This document shows positions 27,786 to 36,124 of a stretch of 46,856 nt of DNA, one piece after another. The stretch is from positions 1 through 46,856 of the forward strand of contig NZ_WPCC01000026.1 of assembly GCF_009741925.1 (NCBI RefSeq), in the 5' to 3' direction. The position numbers and the translations under genes are program-made. The DNA comes from Natronomonas sp. CBA1123 (GTDB lineage: Archaea > Halobacteriota > Halobacteria > Halobacteriales > Haloarculaceae). The first letter of the stretch is position 1, and every line of letters begins with the position of its first letter. The notes beneath the pieces were generated by a model that was not told where the DNA came from, searched no databases, and saw nothing but the letters and a program-made list of their open reading frames with translations.

Positions 27786-27794
27786 TTTTAAATA
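27786..27794 (+). promoter_or_regulatory. TATA box of the DUF655 gene
   Basis: TTTTAAATA ends 21 bases before ATG 27816, so the DUF655-rsmA-mscS-methyltransferase block can be transcribed leaderless from its own promoter. Confidence 0.6.
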
Positions 27795-27815
27795 TCGCCT
27801 CCCCGTACCGTATGT

Positions 27816-28394
27816 ATGAGCGACAGCGACGCCGGAGACCCCACTACCGCAGTCGTCTTGGATTTCCTACCCCGAGGCCGTCCCGACGACGACCGGCCAC
27901 AGTATCAGAAGTCGCCGGTCGCCTACGCCCTCGGCGAGTCGGATTTCCGGCTGGTCGAACTCGCCCTCACCGACGACGCGGGCGTCAACATCGGTGACCG
28001 GGTCGAAATCGACCCGCCCGGCGAGAACGTCAAGGACTGTCGAGCGATAGCGTACGGTGACCTCTCCAGTACGGCCGAATCCGAACTGGAGTACGCCCTC
28101 AACGAAATCATCGACGCGAACGAGAAGCGCTTCGTCGACTTCTACAACGACGCCCAGCCGATTACGACTCGGCTGCACGTGCTCAATCTGCTGCCCGGTA
28201 TCGGGAAGAAACTCCGCAACAACATCCTCGATGCGCGCAAGCGCAAGCCCTTCGAGAGCTTCGAGGATATCGAACAGCGCGTCTCGGGACTGCACGACCC
28301 CCGAGGCGTCCTCCTGGAACGAATCGAGGAGGAACTCGGCGAAGAGGACCTCAAGTACCGTATCTTCGCCCGGCGGGAGAGCGACGAGGAGTAA
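27816..28394 (+). CDS. DUF655 protein with helix-hairpin-helix
   Basis: A 192-residue archaeal DUF655 protein, a predicted RNA-binding protein. The N-terminal half is an OB-like fold (AVVLDFLPRGRP ... IGDRVEIDPPG) and the C-terminal half has a helix-hairpin-helix: LHVLNLLPGIGKKLRNNIL. It is always found near rsmA and rpl21e, which suggests a part in ribosome biogenesis; that is inference from context. Confidence 0.9.
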   Translation: MSDSDAGDPTTAVVLDFLPRGRPDDDRPQYQKSPVAYALGESDFRLVELALTDDAGVNIGDRVEIDPPGENVKDCRAIAYGDLSSTAESELEYALNEIIDANEKRFVDFYNDAQPITTRLHVLNLLPGIGKKLRNNILDARKRKPFESFEDIEQRVSGLHDPRGVLLERIEEELGEEDLKYRIFARRESDEE

Positions 28395-28452
28395 CCGCTC
28401 GCGACGCCAAAGAGTGAACGATATACGGGGCGCGGGCATACGGCGGGACAAC

Positions 28453-29289
28453 ATGCGGGACCCCGACGCGCTTATCGCTCGTGCTGGCGTCCGCGGCGAC
28501 CCCGACCGCGACCAGCACTTCCTCGTCGACGACCGCGTCCTCGACAGACTCCCAGGCTACCTCCCCGAGGACGCCGACACGACCCACATTCTTGAGGTCG
28601 GCGGCGGAACTGGCGCGCTCACCGACCGGCTCCTCGCCGTCGCAGACCACGTGACGGTCGTCGAGCGCGACCCGGAACTCGCGTCGTTTCTGCGCGAGGA
28701 GTTCGAGACCGAAATCGCCGACGGTGACCTCACGGTCATCGAGGGCGACGCGTTGGAGGTCGAGTTACCCGAGTTCACCGCCTCGGTGTCGAATCTCCCC
28801 TACGGCGTCTCCTCGGAAATCACGTTCCGACTCCTCCCGGAGAAGCGGCCGACGGTGTTGATGTTCCAGAAGGAGTTCGCCGAGCGGATGGCCGCGGAAC
28901 CGGGGACCGACGCCTACGGCCGGCTATCGGTGACTGCGGGCCACTACGCCGACATCGAGGTCGTCGAACCGGTTCCGAAGGAGGCGTTCTCGCCGGCGCC
29001 GGCCGTCGAGAGCGCGGTCGTCCGGACGACGCCACGGGAGCCGACGTACGAAGTGCCCGACGACGAGCAGTTCATGTCGCTGGTTCGGGCGGTGTTCACC
29101 CAGCGTCGGAAGACGATGCGGAACGCGGTCCGGAACACGACACACATCTCGGGTATCGACGACGCCGACGCCGTCGTCGAGGCGGCCGGTGAGGAACTGA
29201 TGAGCAAGCGGGCCGGGAACGTGCCGCCGGAGGCGTTCGCCCGACTGGCCCGAATCGCAGACGAGACCGGCGGAGGTGACGGCGGATGA
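28453..29289 (+). CDS. rsmA: 16S rRNA adenine dimethyltransferase
   Basis: Dimethylates the two adenines of the 3' terminal hairpin of 16S rRNA (KsgA/Dim1). The 278-residue protein has the SAM motif LEVGGGTGALTDRLL, motif IV SNLPYGVSSEI and FSPAPAVESAVV. ATG 28453 (MRDPDALIARAGVRG) is chosen; the longer open frame upstream overlaps the DUF655 gene. The stop overlaps the mscS start (29286-29289). Confidence 0.94.
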   Translation: MRDPDALIARAGVRGDPDRDQHFLVDDRVLDRLPGYLPEDADTTHILEVGGGTGALTDRLLAVADHVTVVERDPELASFLREEFETEIADGDLTVIEGDALEVELPEFTASVSNLPYGVSSEITFRLLPEKRPTVLMFQKEFAERMAAEPGTDAYGRLSVTAGHYADIEVVEPVPKEAFSPAPAVESAVVRTTPREPTYEVPDDEQFMSLVRAVFTQRRKTMRNAVRNTTHISGIDDADAVVEAAGEELMSKRAGNVPPEAFARLARIADETGGGDGG

Positions 29290-30728
29290 AATCGATCGTC
29301 CTCCAGAGCCTTCCGTGGTGGACCGACCTCCAGTTCGAGTTCTACCGGACGTTCTCGACGACCGAACGGTACTACCTGACGGCGCTCGCACTCGGGGTGT
29401 TCGGTCTCCTGATGGCGATAGCGTACTTCAGCGGGAAGCTGCTGAAACGGCGGGTTCGGAGCGACGCGGTACAGGCCATACAGGGGGTGTTCGTGACGGT
29501 CGGCAGCATCGTCCTCAGTGGATTGCTCGTCGTCGTCTGGGGACTCACCGGGACGGTCGTCCAGTCGCTGTCGTTCCTCGCCATCGGCCCCGAAGTAGGA
29601 GTGAAACTCCTGTTGACGTTCATCGTCTTCGCGGGCGCGTTCACCGTCACGCGGCTGACGAAACGCTCAATCAAGTTCGGCGCGGGCCGGAACGTCATCA
29701 CGGCCCACCAGCGCGAGGTCGCCCACCACATCGTCCAGTTGGCCGTCTTCATCCCGGCGATACTGTTCACCATCGCGCTGTGGGGGGTCCCGGTCCAGAG
29801 CCTCTTTCTCGGCGCCGGTGCACTCGGCATCGTCCTCGGGTTCGCCGCGAGACAGACCCTCTCGGGGGCGCTGTCGGGCTTCGTCATCCTCTTCGCCCGA
29901 CCCTTCGAGGTCGGCGACTGGATTTCGGTCCACGACCGGCAGGGCATCGTCACCGACATCACGCTGTACAACACTCAGATTCGGACCTTCGACGAGGAAC
30001 ACGTTCTCGTCCCCAACGACCAGGTGACCGGCAGCGAGATAATCAACTACTCCAAGACCGACCGGCTTCGCATCACGACCGACGTTGGCATCGACTACGA
30101 CGCAGACGTGGCGACGGCGGCGAGCGTCGCCAGGGACGCGATGGAACGCTGTGAGTCGGTGTCCGACTCCCCGTCACCGGACGTCGTCCGGACGGCCTTC
30201 GACGATTCCGCCGTCGCGCTTCGGCTCCGCTACTGGATAGACAAGCCGACCATACAGCACAAGTGGCGCGCCCAAAACGAAGTCATCGAGGCGGTGAAAG
30301 GGGCCTTCGAATCCGAGGGCATCAAGATACCGTTCCCACAGCGGGAGTTGATGGGACGCGAAGAGACCGGCGGCTTACAGGTCGCCGAAGCCGAGCGGGA
30401 ACGGCTCTCCGCCGACAAACGGACCGTCGCGAACCGGGGTTCGGACGACCGAGACAGTCGTTCTCAGGGGCGTTCCGCGACCGACGTGTCCGAACCGGTC
30501 GAGGAGGATTACGGCGGCGACCCCTCCGGGGACCCCGTCGACGAGGACGAAACCGAGAGCGGGGGCGAAGAGACGGCGAGCGAGGAACCGGCCGACGTGA
30601 GCGAACCCGTCAGCGAGGAACACAGCCACGACCCCGACGACCCGATGGCCGTCGACGGCTTCGAGCGCGACCCCGACCCGGTGCGTGACGGCCCAGAGAA
30701 CGAGGACGAGGAGAGGGACGACGAATGA
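29286..30728 (+). CDS. mscS: MscS-type mechanosensitive channel with acidic tail
   Basis: A 480-residue small-conductance mechanosensitive channel. Three or four membrane segments precede the pore helix region LGAGALGIVLGFAARQTLSG, and the beta domain follows with RPFEVGDWISV and LVPNDQVTGSEIINYSK. Residues from about 355 to the end are a highly acidic, Ser/Pro-poor disordered tail of about 125 residues that ordinary MscS lacks. It overlaps rsmA and the next methyltransferase by four bases each, so it is cotranscribed with ribosome-related genes. Confidence 0.93.
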   Translation: MKSIVLQSLPWWTDLQFEFYRTFSTTERYYLTALALGVFGLLMAIAYFSGKLLKRRVRSDAVQAIQGVFVTVGSIVLSGLLVVVWGLTGTVVQSLSFLAIGPEVGVKLLLTFIVFAGAFTVTRLTKRSIKFGAGRNVITAHQREVAHHIVQLAVFIPAILFTIALWGVPVQSLFLGAGALGIVLGFAARQTLSGALSGFVILFARPFEVGDWISVHDRQGIVTDITLYNTQIRTFDEEHVLVPNDQVTGSEIINYSKTDRLRITTDVGIDYDADVATAASVARDAMERCESVSDSPSPDVVRTAFDDSAVALRLRYWIDKPTIQHKWRAQNEVIEAVKGAFESEGIKIPFPQRELMGREETGGLQVAEAERERLSADKRTVANRGSDDRDSRSQGRSATDVSEPVEEDYGGDPSGDPVDEDETESGGEETASEEPADVSEPVSEEHSHDPDDPMAVDGFERDPDPVRDGPENEDEERDDE

Positions 30729-31306
30729 CGCTTTCGGACCGTCGGGAGATGCCGACGGTGTACGAGGCCGCCGAGGACTCGCGACTGCTTGCCGAAACGG
30801 CCGTCGAGACGGTGGACGATGCGGATTTCGTCCTCGAAGTCGGAACCGGGTCGGGACACGTCGCCGAGTATGTCGCCGAGGAGACGGGTGCCCGGGTCGT
30901 CGGCAGCGACATCAACCCGGAGGCCTGCCGACAGGCCCGCGAGCGCGGCGTGCCAGCCGTCCGCGGGAACCTGACCGACCCCTTCGGCGCCGATACCTTC
31001 GATTGGGTGCTGTTCAATCCGCCCTACCTCCCGACGCCCCCCGAACGGGAGTGGGACGACCCGCTGGAACACGCGCTCTCGGGCGGCGAAGACGGCCGCC
31101 GCGTGATTCGACCGTTCCTCGCGGACGTTGCCCGAGTGCTCGCTCCCGGCGGCGGAGTCCTGCTGTTGGTCTCCTCGCTGACCGATATCGAGGCCGTGAC
31201 CGACCTCGCCGCCGACGCCGGATTGACGAGTCGAGAGGTCGCCGAGGAGGCGTTCCCCTTCGAGCGGTTGGTCGTGTTGGAATTACTCTTAGACATACGT
31301 GAGTAG
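30725..31306 (+). CDS. HemK2/Mtq2-like protein N5-glutamine methyltransferase
   Basis: A 193-residue methyltransferase with SAM motif LEVGTGSGHVAEYVA and the substrate motif NPPYLPTP that marks enzymes methylating amide or amino nitrogens. In archaea and eukaryotes this family (Mtq2/HemK2) modifies the GGQ glutamine of the release factor, so a role in translation termination is likely. Its start overlaps the mscS stop. Confidence 0.88.
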   Translation: MTLSDRREMPTVYEAAEDSRLLAETAVETVDDADFVLEVGTGSGHVAEYVAEETGARVVGSDINPEACRQARERGVPAVRGNLTDPFGADTFDWVLFNPPYLPTPPEREWDDPLEHALSGGEDGRRVIRPFLADVARVLAPGGGVLLLVSSLTDIEAVTDLAADAGLTSREVAEEAFPFERLVVLELLLDIRE

Positions 31307-31308
31307 GA

Positions 31309-31348
31309 AATATTAAACGCCGTCATTACGTAGCGCCGGTAATGACGG
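31309..31348 (+). promoter_or_regulatory. metE promoter with 10-bp perfect inverted repeat over the start codon
   Basis: The TATA-like AATATTAAA (31309-31317) predicts transcription starting at about 31340. CCGTCATTAC (31320-31329) is mirrored exactly by GTAATGACGG (31339-31348) around a 9-base loop. The ATG at 31342 lies inside the right arm. The element is well placed for a repressor site at the transcription start; in a leaderless mRNA it cannot form a full RNA hairpin. Confidence 0.6.
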
Positions 31349-32319
31349 AGGTAATCGCTACGACACCGGGACTGTTCCCGCTGCCCGACTGGGCGAAGGA
31401 CGACCTCTCGGATTTGAAGGGTCACCAGAAGGACGACCTCATTTCCGGCGACGAGGGCGACGACGTCCTCGAGGCCTACGAGCGCGCACGGACGGAGGTC
31501 ATCGACCGACAACTCGAGGCCGGAATCGACGGCGTCGTCGAGGGGCAACTCCGCTGGGACGACATGCTCGCCCACCCGCTGTGTGTCCACGACAGCGTCG
31601 ACACCCGCGGTATCGTCCGCTACTACGACAACAACAACTTCTATCGGGAGCCGGTCGTCACCGGCGACCTCGACTTCGACGGCGACGTGGCCGAGGAGTT
31701 GGCCGGCCAACCGGACGTGAATCAGGCCGTCCTCCCCGGTCCCTACTCGCTTGCTGACCTCGCGACCGACGAACACTACGGCGACGACGCCGCGTTCCTC
31801 GACGCCATCGCCGAGTTCCTCGCCGGCGAAGCCGCCGAGTTCGACACCGAGACGCTGTTCCTTCTAGAACCGTCGCTCGTCGAGAACGCCCCCGACGATG
31901 GCGAAGACGAACGCGCAAGCGAGGCCATCGACCGCGTGGCGACGGCAGTCGACGCCGACGTGGTGGTTCACACCTACTGGGGGGCGATTCCCGAGAAGCC
32001 CTACGCTCACCTGATGGACGCCGACATCGACGCCGTCGGCTTCGACTTCGTCTCCGACCACGAGCAGAACGTCTACAACATCCAGGAGTACGGCACGAAA
32101 GACAGCATCGCGTTGGGTGTCGTCGACGGCCAGAACACCCTCGTCGAGACGCCCGAGGAAATCGCCGAGCGTATCGAGTGGGTCGACGACAGCGTTCCCG
32201 CCCAGACGTTCGACACCGTCTACGCGACGAGCAACACCGAACTGTTCTACCTCCCACAGAACAAGTTCGAGGCCAAACTGGACGCTCTTGCCGACGGCGT
32301 CGAGGAGGTGTCCCTATGA
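31342..32319 (+). CDS. MetE-like methionine synthase paralogue without zinc ligands
   Basis: A 325-residue TIM-barrel protein of the cobalamin-independent methionine synthase superfamily. Family segments include VEGQLRWDDMLAHPL and LPGPYSLADLA. The zinc site is not intact: where MetE has H-x-C there is VVHTYWG, and the late conserved cysteine (PDCG) is missing, the end reading YATSNTELFYLPQNKF. It may thus be a substrate-binding partner of the next gene. Its stop overlaps the next start (ATGA at 32316-32319). Confidence 0.85.
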   Translation: MTEVIATTPGLFPLPDWAKDDLSDLKGHQKDDLISGDEGDDVLEAYERARTEVIDRQLEAGIDGVVEGQLRWDDMLAHPLCVHDSVDTRGIVRYYDNNNFYREPVVTGDLDFDGDVAEELAGQPDVNQAVLPGPYSLADLATDEHYGDDAAFLDAIAEFLAGEAAEFDTETLFLLEPSLVENAPDDGEDERASEAIDRVATAVDADVVVHTYWGAIPEKPYAHLMDADIDAVGFDFVSDHEQNVYNIQEYGTKDSIALGVVDGQNTLVETPEEIAERIEWVDDSVPAQTFDTVYATSNTELFYLPQNKFEAKLDALADGVEEVSL

Positions 32320-33386
32320 GCCCCACGAACCAGACCAACACCCGCGAGCAGTTCCGCCCCGAGGACCACCCGACCGAACACTTCCTGCTGACGACCGTCG
32401 TCGGCTCGTATCCCAAGCCCAAGTGGCTCAACCGCGCGAAGGAACTCCACGAGGACGACGACCGCGATTTCGACGAGGAGAACCTCCAGGAGGCCCTCGA
32501 CGACGCCGCCCGCCTCATCACCCACGAACACGAGCGTTCGGGCCTCGACGTGGTGTGTGACGGCGAGATGCGGCGCAACGAGATGGTCGAGTACTTCGCC
32601 GACCGCATCGACGGCTACGAGTTCAACGGCCCCGTGAAGGTGTGGGGACACAACTACTTCGACAAGCCCTCGGTCGCCGACGAGGTGGCCTACGACGAAC
32701 CGTGGCTCGTCGACGAGTTCGAGTTCACCGCCGGCGCGACGACCCGGCCCGTGAAGGTTCCCATCACCGGCCCCTACACGCTGGCGTCGTGGTCGTTCAA
32801 CGAACACTACGACAGCGAGGCGGAGCTGGCCTACGAACTCGCCGGCCTCGTCAACGAGGAAATCGAGCGCCTCGTCGACGCTGGCTGTCGATACATCCAA
32901 ATCGACGAACCTGCCCTCGCGACGACGCCCGACGACCACGCCATCGTCGGCGAGTGTCTCGAACACATCGCCGACGGCATCCCGGAGCACGTCCGACTCG
33001 GCCTCCACGTCTGCTACGGAGACTACTCGCGCATCTACCCCGAAATCCTCGACATGCCCGTCCACGAGTACGACCTCGAACTCGCCAACGGCGACTACGA
33101 GCAGTTGGACGTGTTCACCGCCGACGAGTTCACCAAAGACCTCGCGCTGGGCGTCGTCGACGTCCACACGACCGACGTGGAATCCGTCGAGGAAATCAAG
33201 GAGAACATCAAGAAGGGCTTCGAAATCGTTCCGCCGGAGCGCCTGACGGTCTCGCCGGACTGTGGCGTCAAACTCCTACCGCGCGAGGTGGCCTACCAGA
33301 AGATGGAGAACATGGTGCAGGCCGCTCGCGAGGTCGAGGCCGAACTCGACGCCGGCGAAGTCGACGCGGCCTACGTCGGCGACTAA
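32316..33386 (+). CDS. metE: methionine synthase, cobalamin-independent catalytic type
   Basis: A 356-residue archaeal-type MetE core that transfers a methyl group to homocysteine. The zinc ligands look complete: LHVCYGDYSR (H-x-C), a Glu in YDLELANGD and the final cysteine in VSPDCGVKLLPRE. The start region VVGSYPKPKWLN is typical. It is shorter than bacterial MetE because archaeal proteins lack the duplicated N-terminal barrel; here the preceding gene may replace it. ATG 32316 is the translationally coupled start. The methyl donor in archaea may not be the folate of bacteria. Confidence 0.9.
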   Translation: MSPTNQTNTREQFRPEDHPTEHFLLTTVVGSYPKPKWLNRAKELHEDDDRDFDEENLQEALDDAARLITHEHERSGLDVVCDGEMRRNEMVEYFADRIDGYEFNGPVKVWGHNYFDKPSVADEVAYDEPWLVDEFEFTAGATTRPVKVPITGPYTLASWSFNEHYDSEAELAYELAGLVNEEIERLVDAGCRYIQIDEPALATTPDDHAIVGECLEHIADGIPEHVRLGLHVCYGDYSRIYPEILDMPVHEYDLELANGDYEQLDVFTADEFTKDLALGVVDVHTTDVESVEEIKENIKKGFEIVPPERLTVSPDCGVKLLPREVAYQKMENMVQAAREVEAELDAGEVDAAYVGD

Positions 33387-33565
33387 AACACAGTCGTCCA
33401 CAACAGCCCGACCACGAACAGCGCGACGGCCGCTATCGTGCCCCAGTCACTCCACCGCGTCTCTTTGCCCGTACCGTCATCGGACTGCGTCAACACGTAG
33501 GCGTAGCCGGCGATTGCGACCAGCGCGATGACGACCCCGTACACGACGTTCAATGCACTTGCCAT
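33383..33565 (-). CDS. small two-helix membrane protein
   Basis: A 60-residue protein with two hydrophobic segments, VVYGVVIALVAIAGYAYVL and GTIAAVALFVVGLLW, joined by an acidic loop. Its stop overlaps the metE stop by four bases on the opposite strand. A TATA-like GTTTTATG on the minus strand about 25 bases before the ATG supports expression. Function unknown. Confidence 0.72.
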   Translation of the reverse strand: MASALNVVYGVVIALVAIAGYAYVLTQSDDGTGKETRWSDWGTIAAVALFVVGLLWTTVF

Positions 33566-33642
33566 ATGTTACCATACTTCTCGATTGCATAAAAACGTTG
33601 GCGGCACAACCGTCTTTACTGGTCCAACCGATACAGTGACCC

Positions 33643-34044
33643 ATGCGAATCGAGTTGCGGGTGTGCAAGCACTGCCACGAGGGAGACCACGGGAACCAAC
33701 AGAAAACGGCGGTGACGAGGGACATGGTGGACTGCGCCGAGCGCGTCCGCGAGTACAAGGACCTCATCGGTCTCGACTCCGTCTACATCACCAAAGTCGA
33801 AGAGGGCGACCCCGGGGGCGCCGAGGCGCTTCCGGCCATCGTCGCCAGCATCGAAAACGACCAGGTGACCCTCTCGGACACCCAGTTGGTCATGGAGGAC
33901 GAAGACGGCAACATGCTGGTGTATCCGGAGCCGAAGGACATCCTCGAAGTGCTCACGCGCAACATCGACCAGATTCAAGAGCAGACTCGACAGGACGTCA
34001 CCGTCGAGTTATCCGAGGAAGGAGCAAAACTGCTAACGGCCTGA
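33643..34044 (+). CDS. hypothetical protein with C-x2-C-x5-H motif
   Basis: A 133-residue acidic protein not recognised. The N-terminus MRIELRVCKHCHEGDHGNQQ has two Cys and two His that could bind a metal or be redox active; a third Cys is in MVDCAERV. It ends in an amphipathic helical part. It is convergent with the formate-dehydrogenase-type operon (17-base gap) and divergent from the small membrane protein. No signal peptide or membrane segment is seen. Confidence 0.75.
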   Translation: MRIELRVCKHCHEGDHGNQQKTAVTRDMVDCAERVREYKDLIGLDSVYITKVEEGDPGGAEALPAIVASIENDQVTLSDTQLVMEDEDGNMLVYPEPKDILEVLTRNIDQIQEQTRQDVTVELSEEGAKLLTA

Positions 34045-34061
34045 ATACGAAATCGGAGGCC

Positions 34062-35075
34062 TCAGTCGTCGGTCTGTGGCTCCCCGCCGTCGGCGACCGT
34101 CTCGCCCTCGCGTTGCCGCTGTTGCATCTCCTTCTCCCAGCGGACCCGCATGACGTTGCCGTACATCGAGAGGACGATACCGACGAACAGCACGAACATC
34201 CCGATGTTGATGCCGATGGTGAGAAGCAAATTGGTCACGTCGCCGCTGACGACCAACTCCCTCGGGACGGGATACCCCTCCCGAACGATGCTTCCCATCA
34301 GCACCGACACGATTCCAACCACGACGAGCGAGCCGAATATCGTCGACACGGAGTGCCAACTCGGCGCGAGTTCCAGCGCCTCGATGCCGGTTCCCTCGTG
34401 GTCGTCGTCTTCGCCGTGGGACTCCGGAATCATGCTCCGGGGAATGAACGCCTTCGTCTCTACCGGGTAGAACGCCGGGTGCATCCCGTGTTCGAAGATG
34501 TGGAACATTACCCCCATGACCATGATGACCCCCAACAGACCGTGGAAGATGACGAACGCCATCGCCGCGGTCCGCGTCGCGAAGTACTGCATCAGTCCGG
34601 TTTTCGACCAGATGAGCAGCCCCGAGATGGTGAGCAACAGCAGTTCGACGGCGAAGATGAAGACGACCCCCTTGCCGACGTAGGACAGAAGCGGCACCTC
34701 GTCGGACTCGTAGCCGGCGAACTGCCGGGCGTGGGGATGACGTTCGTCCGTCCGCCCGAGCATGAACTGGACGTCCTGCAGGAACGCGTCGACGTCCGCT
34801 TTCCGCGGGAGGATTTCACGGAAGTTGCTTCGGCCGGTCGGACTGATGACCATCAGCACCATCCAGAAGACGATGAGCGCGACGAGTCCGAGCCCCGCGG
34901 CGCGGTGGAGTGCGGTGACGCCGGTCGCACCGCCCATCAGCGTCACCATCCACCACAACTCGGAGTTGAACATGATGGCGTAGCCGGTGAAGAACAACAG
35001 GAACACGTCCAGCGCCAGAAGCGAATGGAACAGCGTCGTCACCCGCGTAAACTTCCCGTGGTCGAGATTGGTCAT
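34062..35075 (-). CDS. fdnI: cytochrome b-type subunit of formate-dehydrogenase-like enzyme
   Basis: A 337-residue membrane protein resembling the gamma subunit of membrane-bound formate dehydrogenase. It begins with FTRVTTLFHSLLALDVFLLF and has at least five hydrophobic segments. Candidate haem ligands are the histidines in TLFHSLL, TALHRAAG, VIFHGLL and MFHIFEHGMHP. An extra C-terminal membrane segment (LLTIGINIGMFVLFVGIVLSM) and an acidic tail extend the usual form. It would carry electrons from the iron-sulfur subunit to quinone. It is the last gene of the leftward operon. Confidence 0.87.
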   Translation of the reverse strand: MTNLDHGKFTRVTTLFHSLLALDVFLLFFTGYAIMFNSELWWMVTLMGGATGVTALHRAAGLGLVALIVFWMVLMVISPTGRSNFREILPRKADVDAFLQDVQFMLGRTDERHPHARQFAGYESDEVPLLSYVGKGVVFIFAVELLLLTISGLLIWSKTGLMQYFATRTAAMAFVIFHGLLGVIMVMGVMFHIFEHGMHPAFYPVETKAFIPRSMIPESHGEDDDHEGTGIEALELAPSWHSVSTIFGSLVVVGIVSVLMGSIVREGYPVPRELVVSGDVTNLLLTIGINIGMFVLFVGIVLSMYGNVMRVRWEKEMQQRQREGETVADGGEPQTDD

Positions 35076-35109
35076 TCCGTCTCACCCCCCGAACCGGAGC
35101 CGTCGGCCA

Positions 35110-35460
35110 TCACGCTTCGCCCGACTCGCTCTCCTCGGGGTGACGCATCCGCGCGGCGAGGCGACGGAAACTCGCCCAGTGGAGGAACACCATAAACAGG
35201 ATGAACACCCCCATGATGACGTCTGCGGCGTGAACCAGCGCGATGAGGAAATCCAGCGAGGGGATGGTGTTGCCCGCGACCCAGTCGCTGCCGACGCCGC
35301 CGCCCTCGACGGTCGGGCTGACGCGGAACAGCGTCTCGTAGAACGGCCCGAAGCCGCTGGCCCACCACACCGACAGGAGCGCGACAGCAATCCCGACGAC
35401 CGCCGAGACGAGGACGGAAATCGGGGAGTAGCCGTCTACCTCCGGCGTCTCGTAGCTCAT
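35110..35460 (-). CDS. small membrane subunit of the formate-dehydrogenase-like operon
   Basis: A 116-residue protein with two long hydrophobic segments: ISVLVSAVVGIAVALLSVWW and VMGVFILFMVFLHWASF. It lies between the iron-sulfur and cytochrome b subunits, overlapping the former's stop by four bases, so it is probably an additional membrane anchor of the same complex. Histidines are present (HAADVIMG, LHWASF) but no haem motif is certain. I know no named family for it. Confidence 0.78.
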   Translation of the reverse strand: MSYETPEVDGYSPISVLVSAVVGIAVALLSVWWASGFGPFYETLFRVSPTVEGGGVGSDWVAGNTIPSLDFLIALVHAADVIMGVFILFMVFLHWASFRRLAARMRHPEESESGEA

Positions 35461-36113
35461 CGGAACTCACCGGCGTCCTCGCCGAAGACGATGTCCATCG
35501 CCACATCGTTGAAGAACGTACCCTCGTCGCGTTTGTCGAGTTCGTCCGCGATTTGGGAGGGTTGCCCGACGAGGATAGCGTCGGTCGAACACTCCTCGGC
35601 ACAGGCCGGCCCCTTCCCGATGTCCTGGCGTTCCTCACACATCGTACACTTGTCCATCGTGCCGCCGGTTCCGAACACCTGCGCGGCGCCGTCGTCGGAT
35701 TCGGGGAACTGCGGTGCGCCGAACGGACACGCCGACAAACAGTACTGACAGCCGACACAGAGGTCCTCACGGACGTCGACGAACTCCTCGTCGGTCTTGA
35801 TGAGGGAATCGGTCGGACACACCGAAACGCAGGGTGCGTTCTCGCAGTGGTAACACTGCATCGGGATGGACGTCTCGCCGGGGGATTCCCCCTGTGCGAG
35901 TGCGGCCGCGCCGGACATCCCGGACCCCTCTTGGCCCTCCAGCATCGTCGAGATGCTGATACGCTGTTCGTCCTGTGGGACGTCCCACGTGCGTTTGCAG
36001 GCGACGACACAGCCGCCACAGTCGATGCAGGCGCCGACGTCCGGGAAGATTCGCGTTCCCTCCCCGACGCTCATCACGCCGTCGCCCATTACCTCTTTGT
36101 TCGATTGGGACAT
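35457..36113 (-). CDS. fdhB: four-cluster ferredoxin subunit (FdnH/DmsB type)
   Basis: A 218-residue iron-sulfur subunit with four cysteine groups: CIDCGGCVVAC, CYHCENAPCVSVCP, CVGCQYCLSACP and CTMCEERQ with a later CAEEC, i.e. four [4Fe-4S] clusters like those of FdnH, DmsB or NrfC. It links the catalytic subunit to the membrane subunits. It has no signal peptide and would be exported together with the Tat-bearing catalytic subunit. It begins 11 bases after the catalytic gene. Confidence 0.9.
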   Translation of the reverse strand: MSQSNKEVMGDGVMSVGEGTRIFPDVGACIDCGGCVVACKRTWDVPQDEQRISISTMLEGQEGSGMSGAAALAQGESPGETSIPMQCYHCENAPCVSVCPTDSLIKTDEEFVDVREDLCVGCQYCLSACPFGAPQFPESDDGAAQVFGTGGTMDKCTMCEERQDIGKGPACAEECSTDAILVGQPSQIADELDKRDEGTFFNDVAMDIVFGEDAGEFR

Positions 36114-36124
36114 GGATTATCACC

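Noticed and set aside
31320-31348. The metE inverted repeat as a terminator of the upstream operon
   Set aside because: No T-run follows it and it overlaps a TATA-spaced start codon, so an operator fits better.
33528-35195. 555-codon plus-strand frame through the cytochrome b genes
   Set aside because: Low-complexity His/Asp/Arg translation in antisense to membrane proteins with clear helices.
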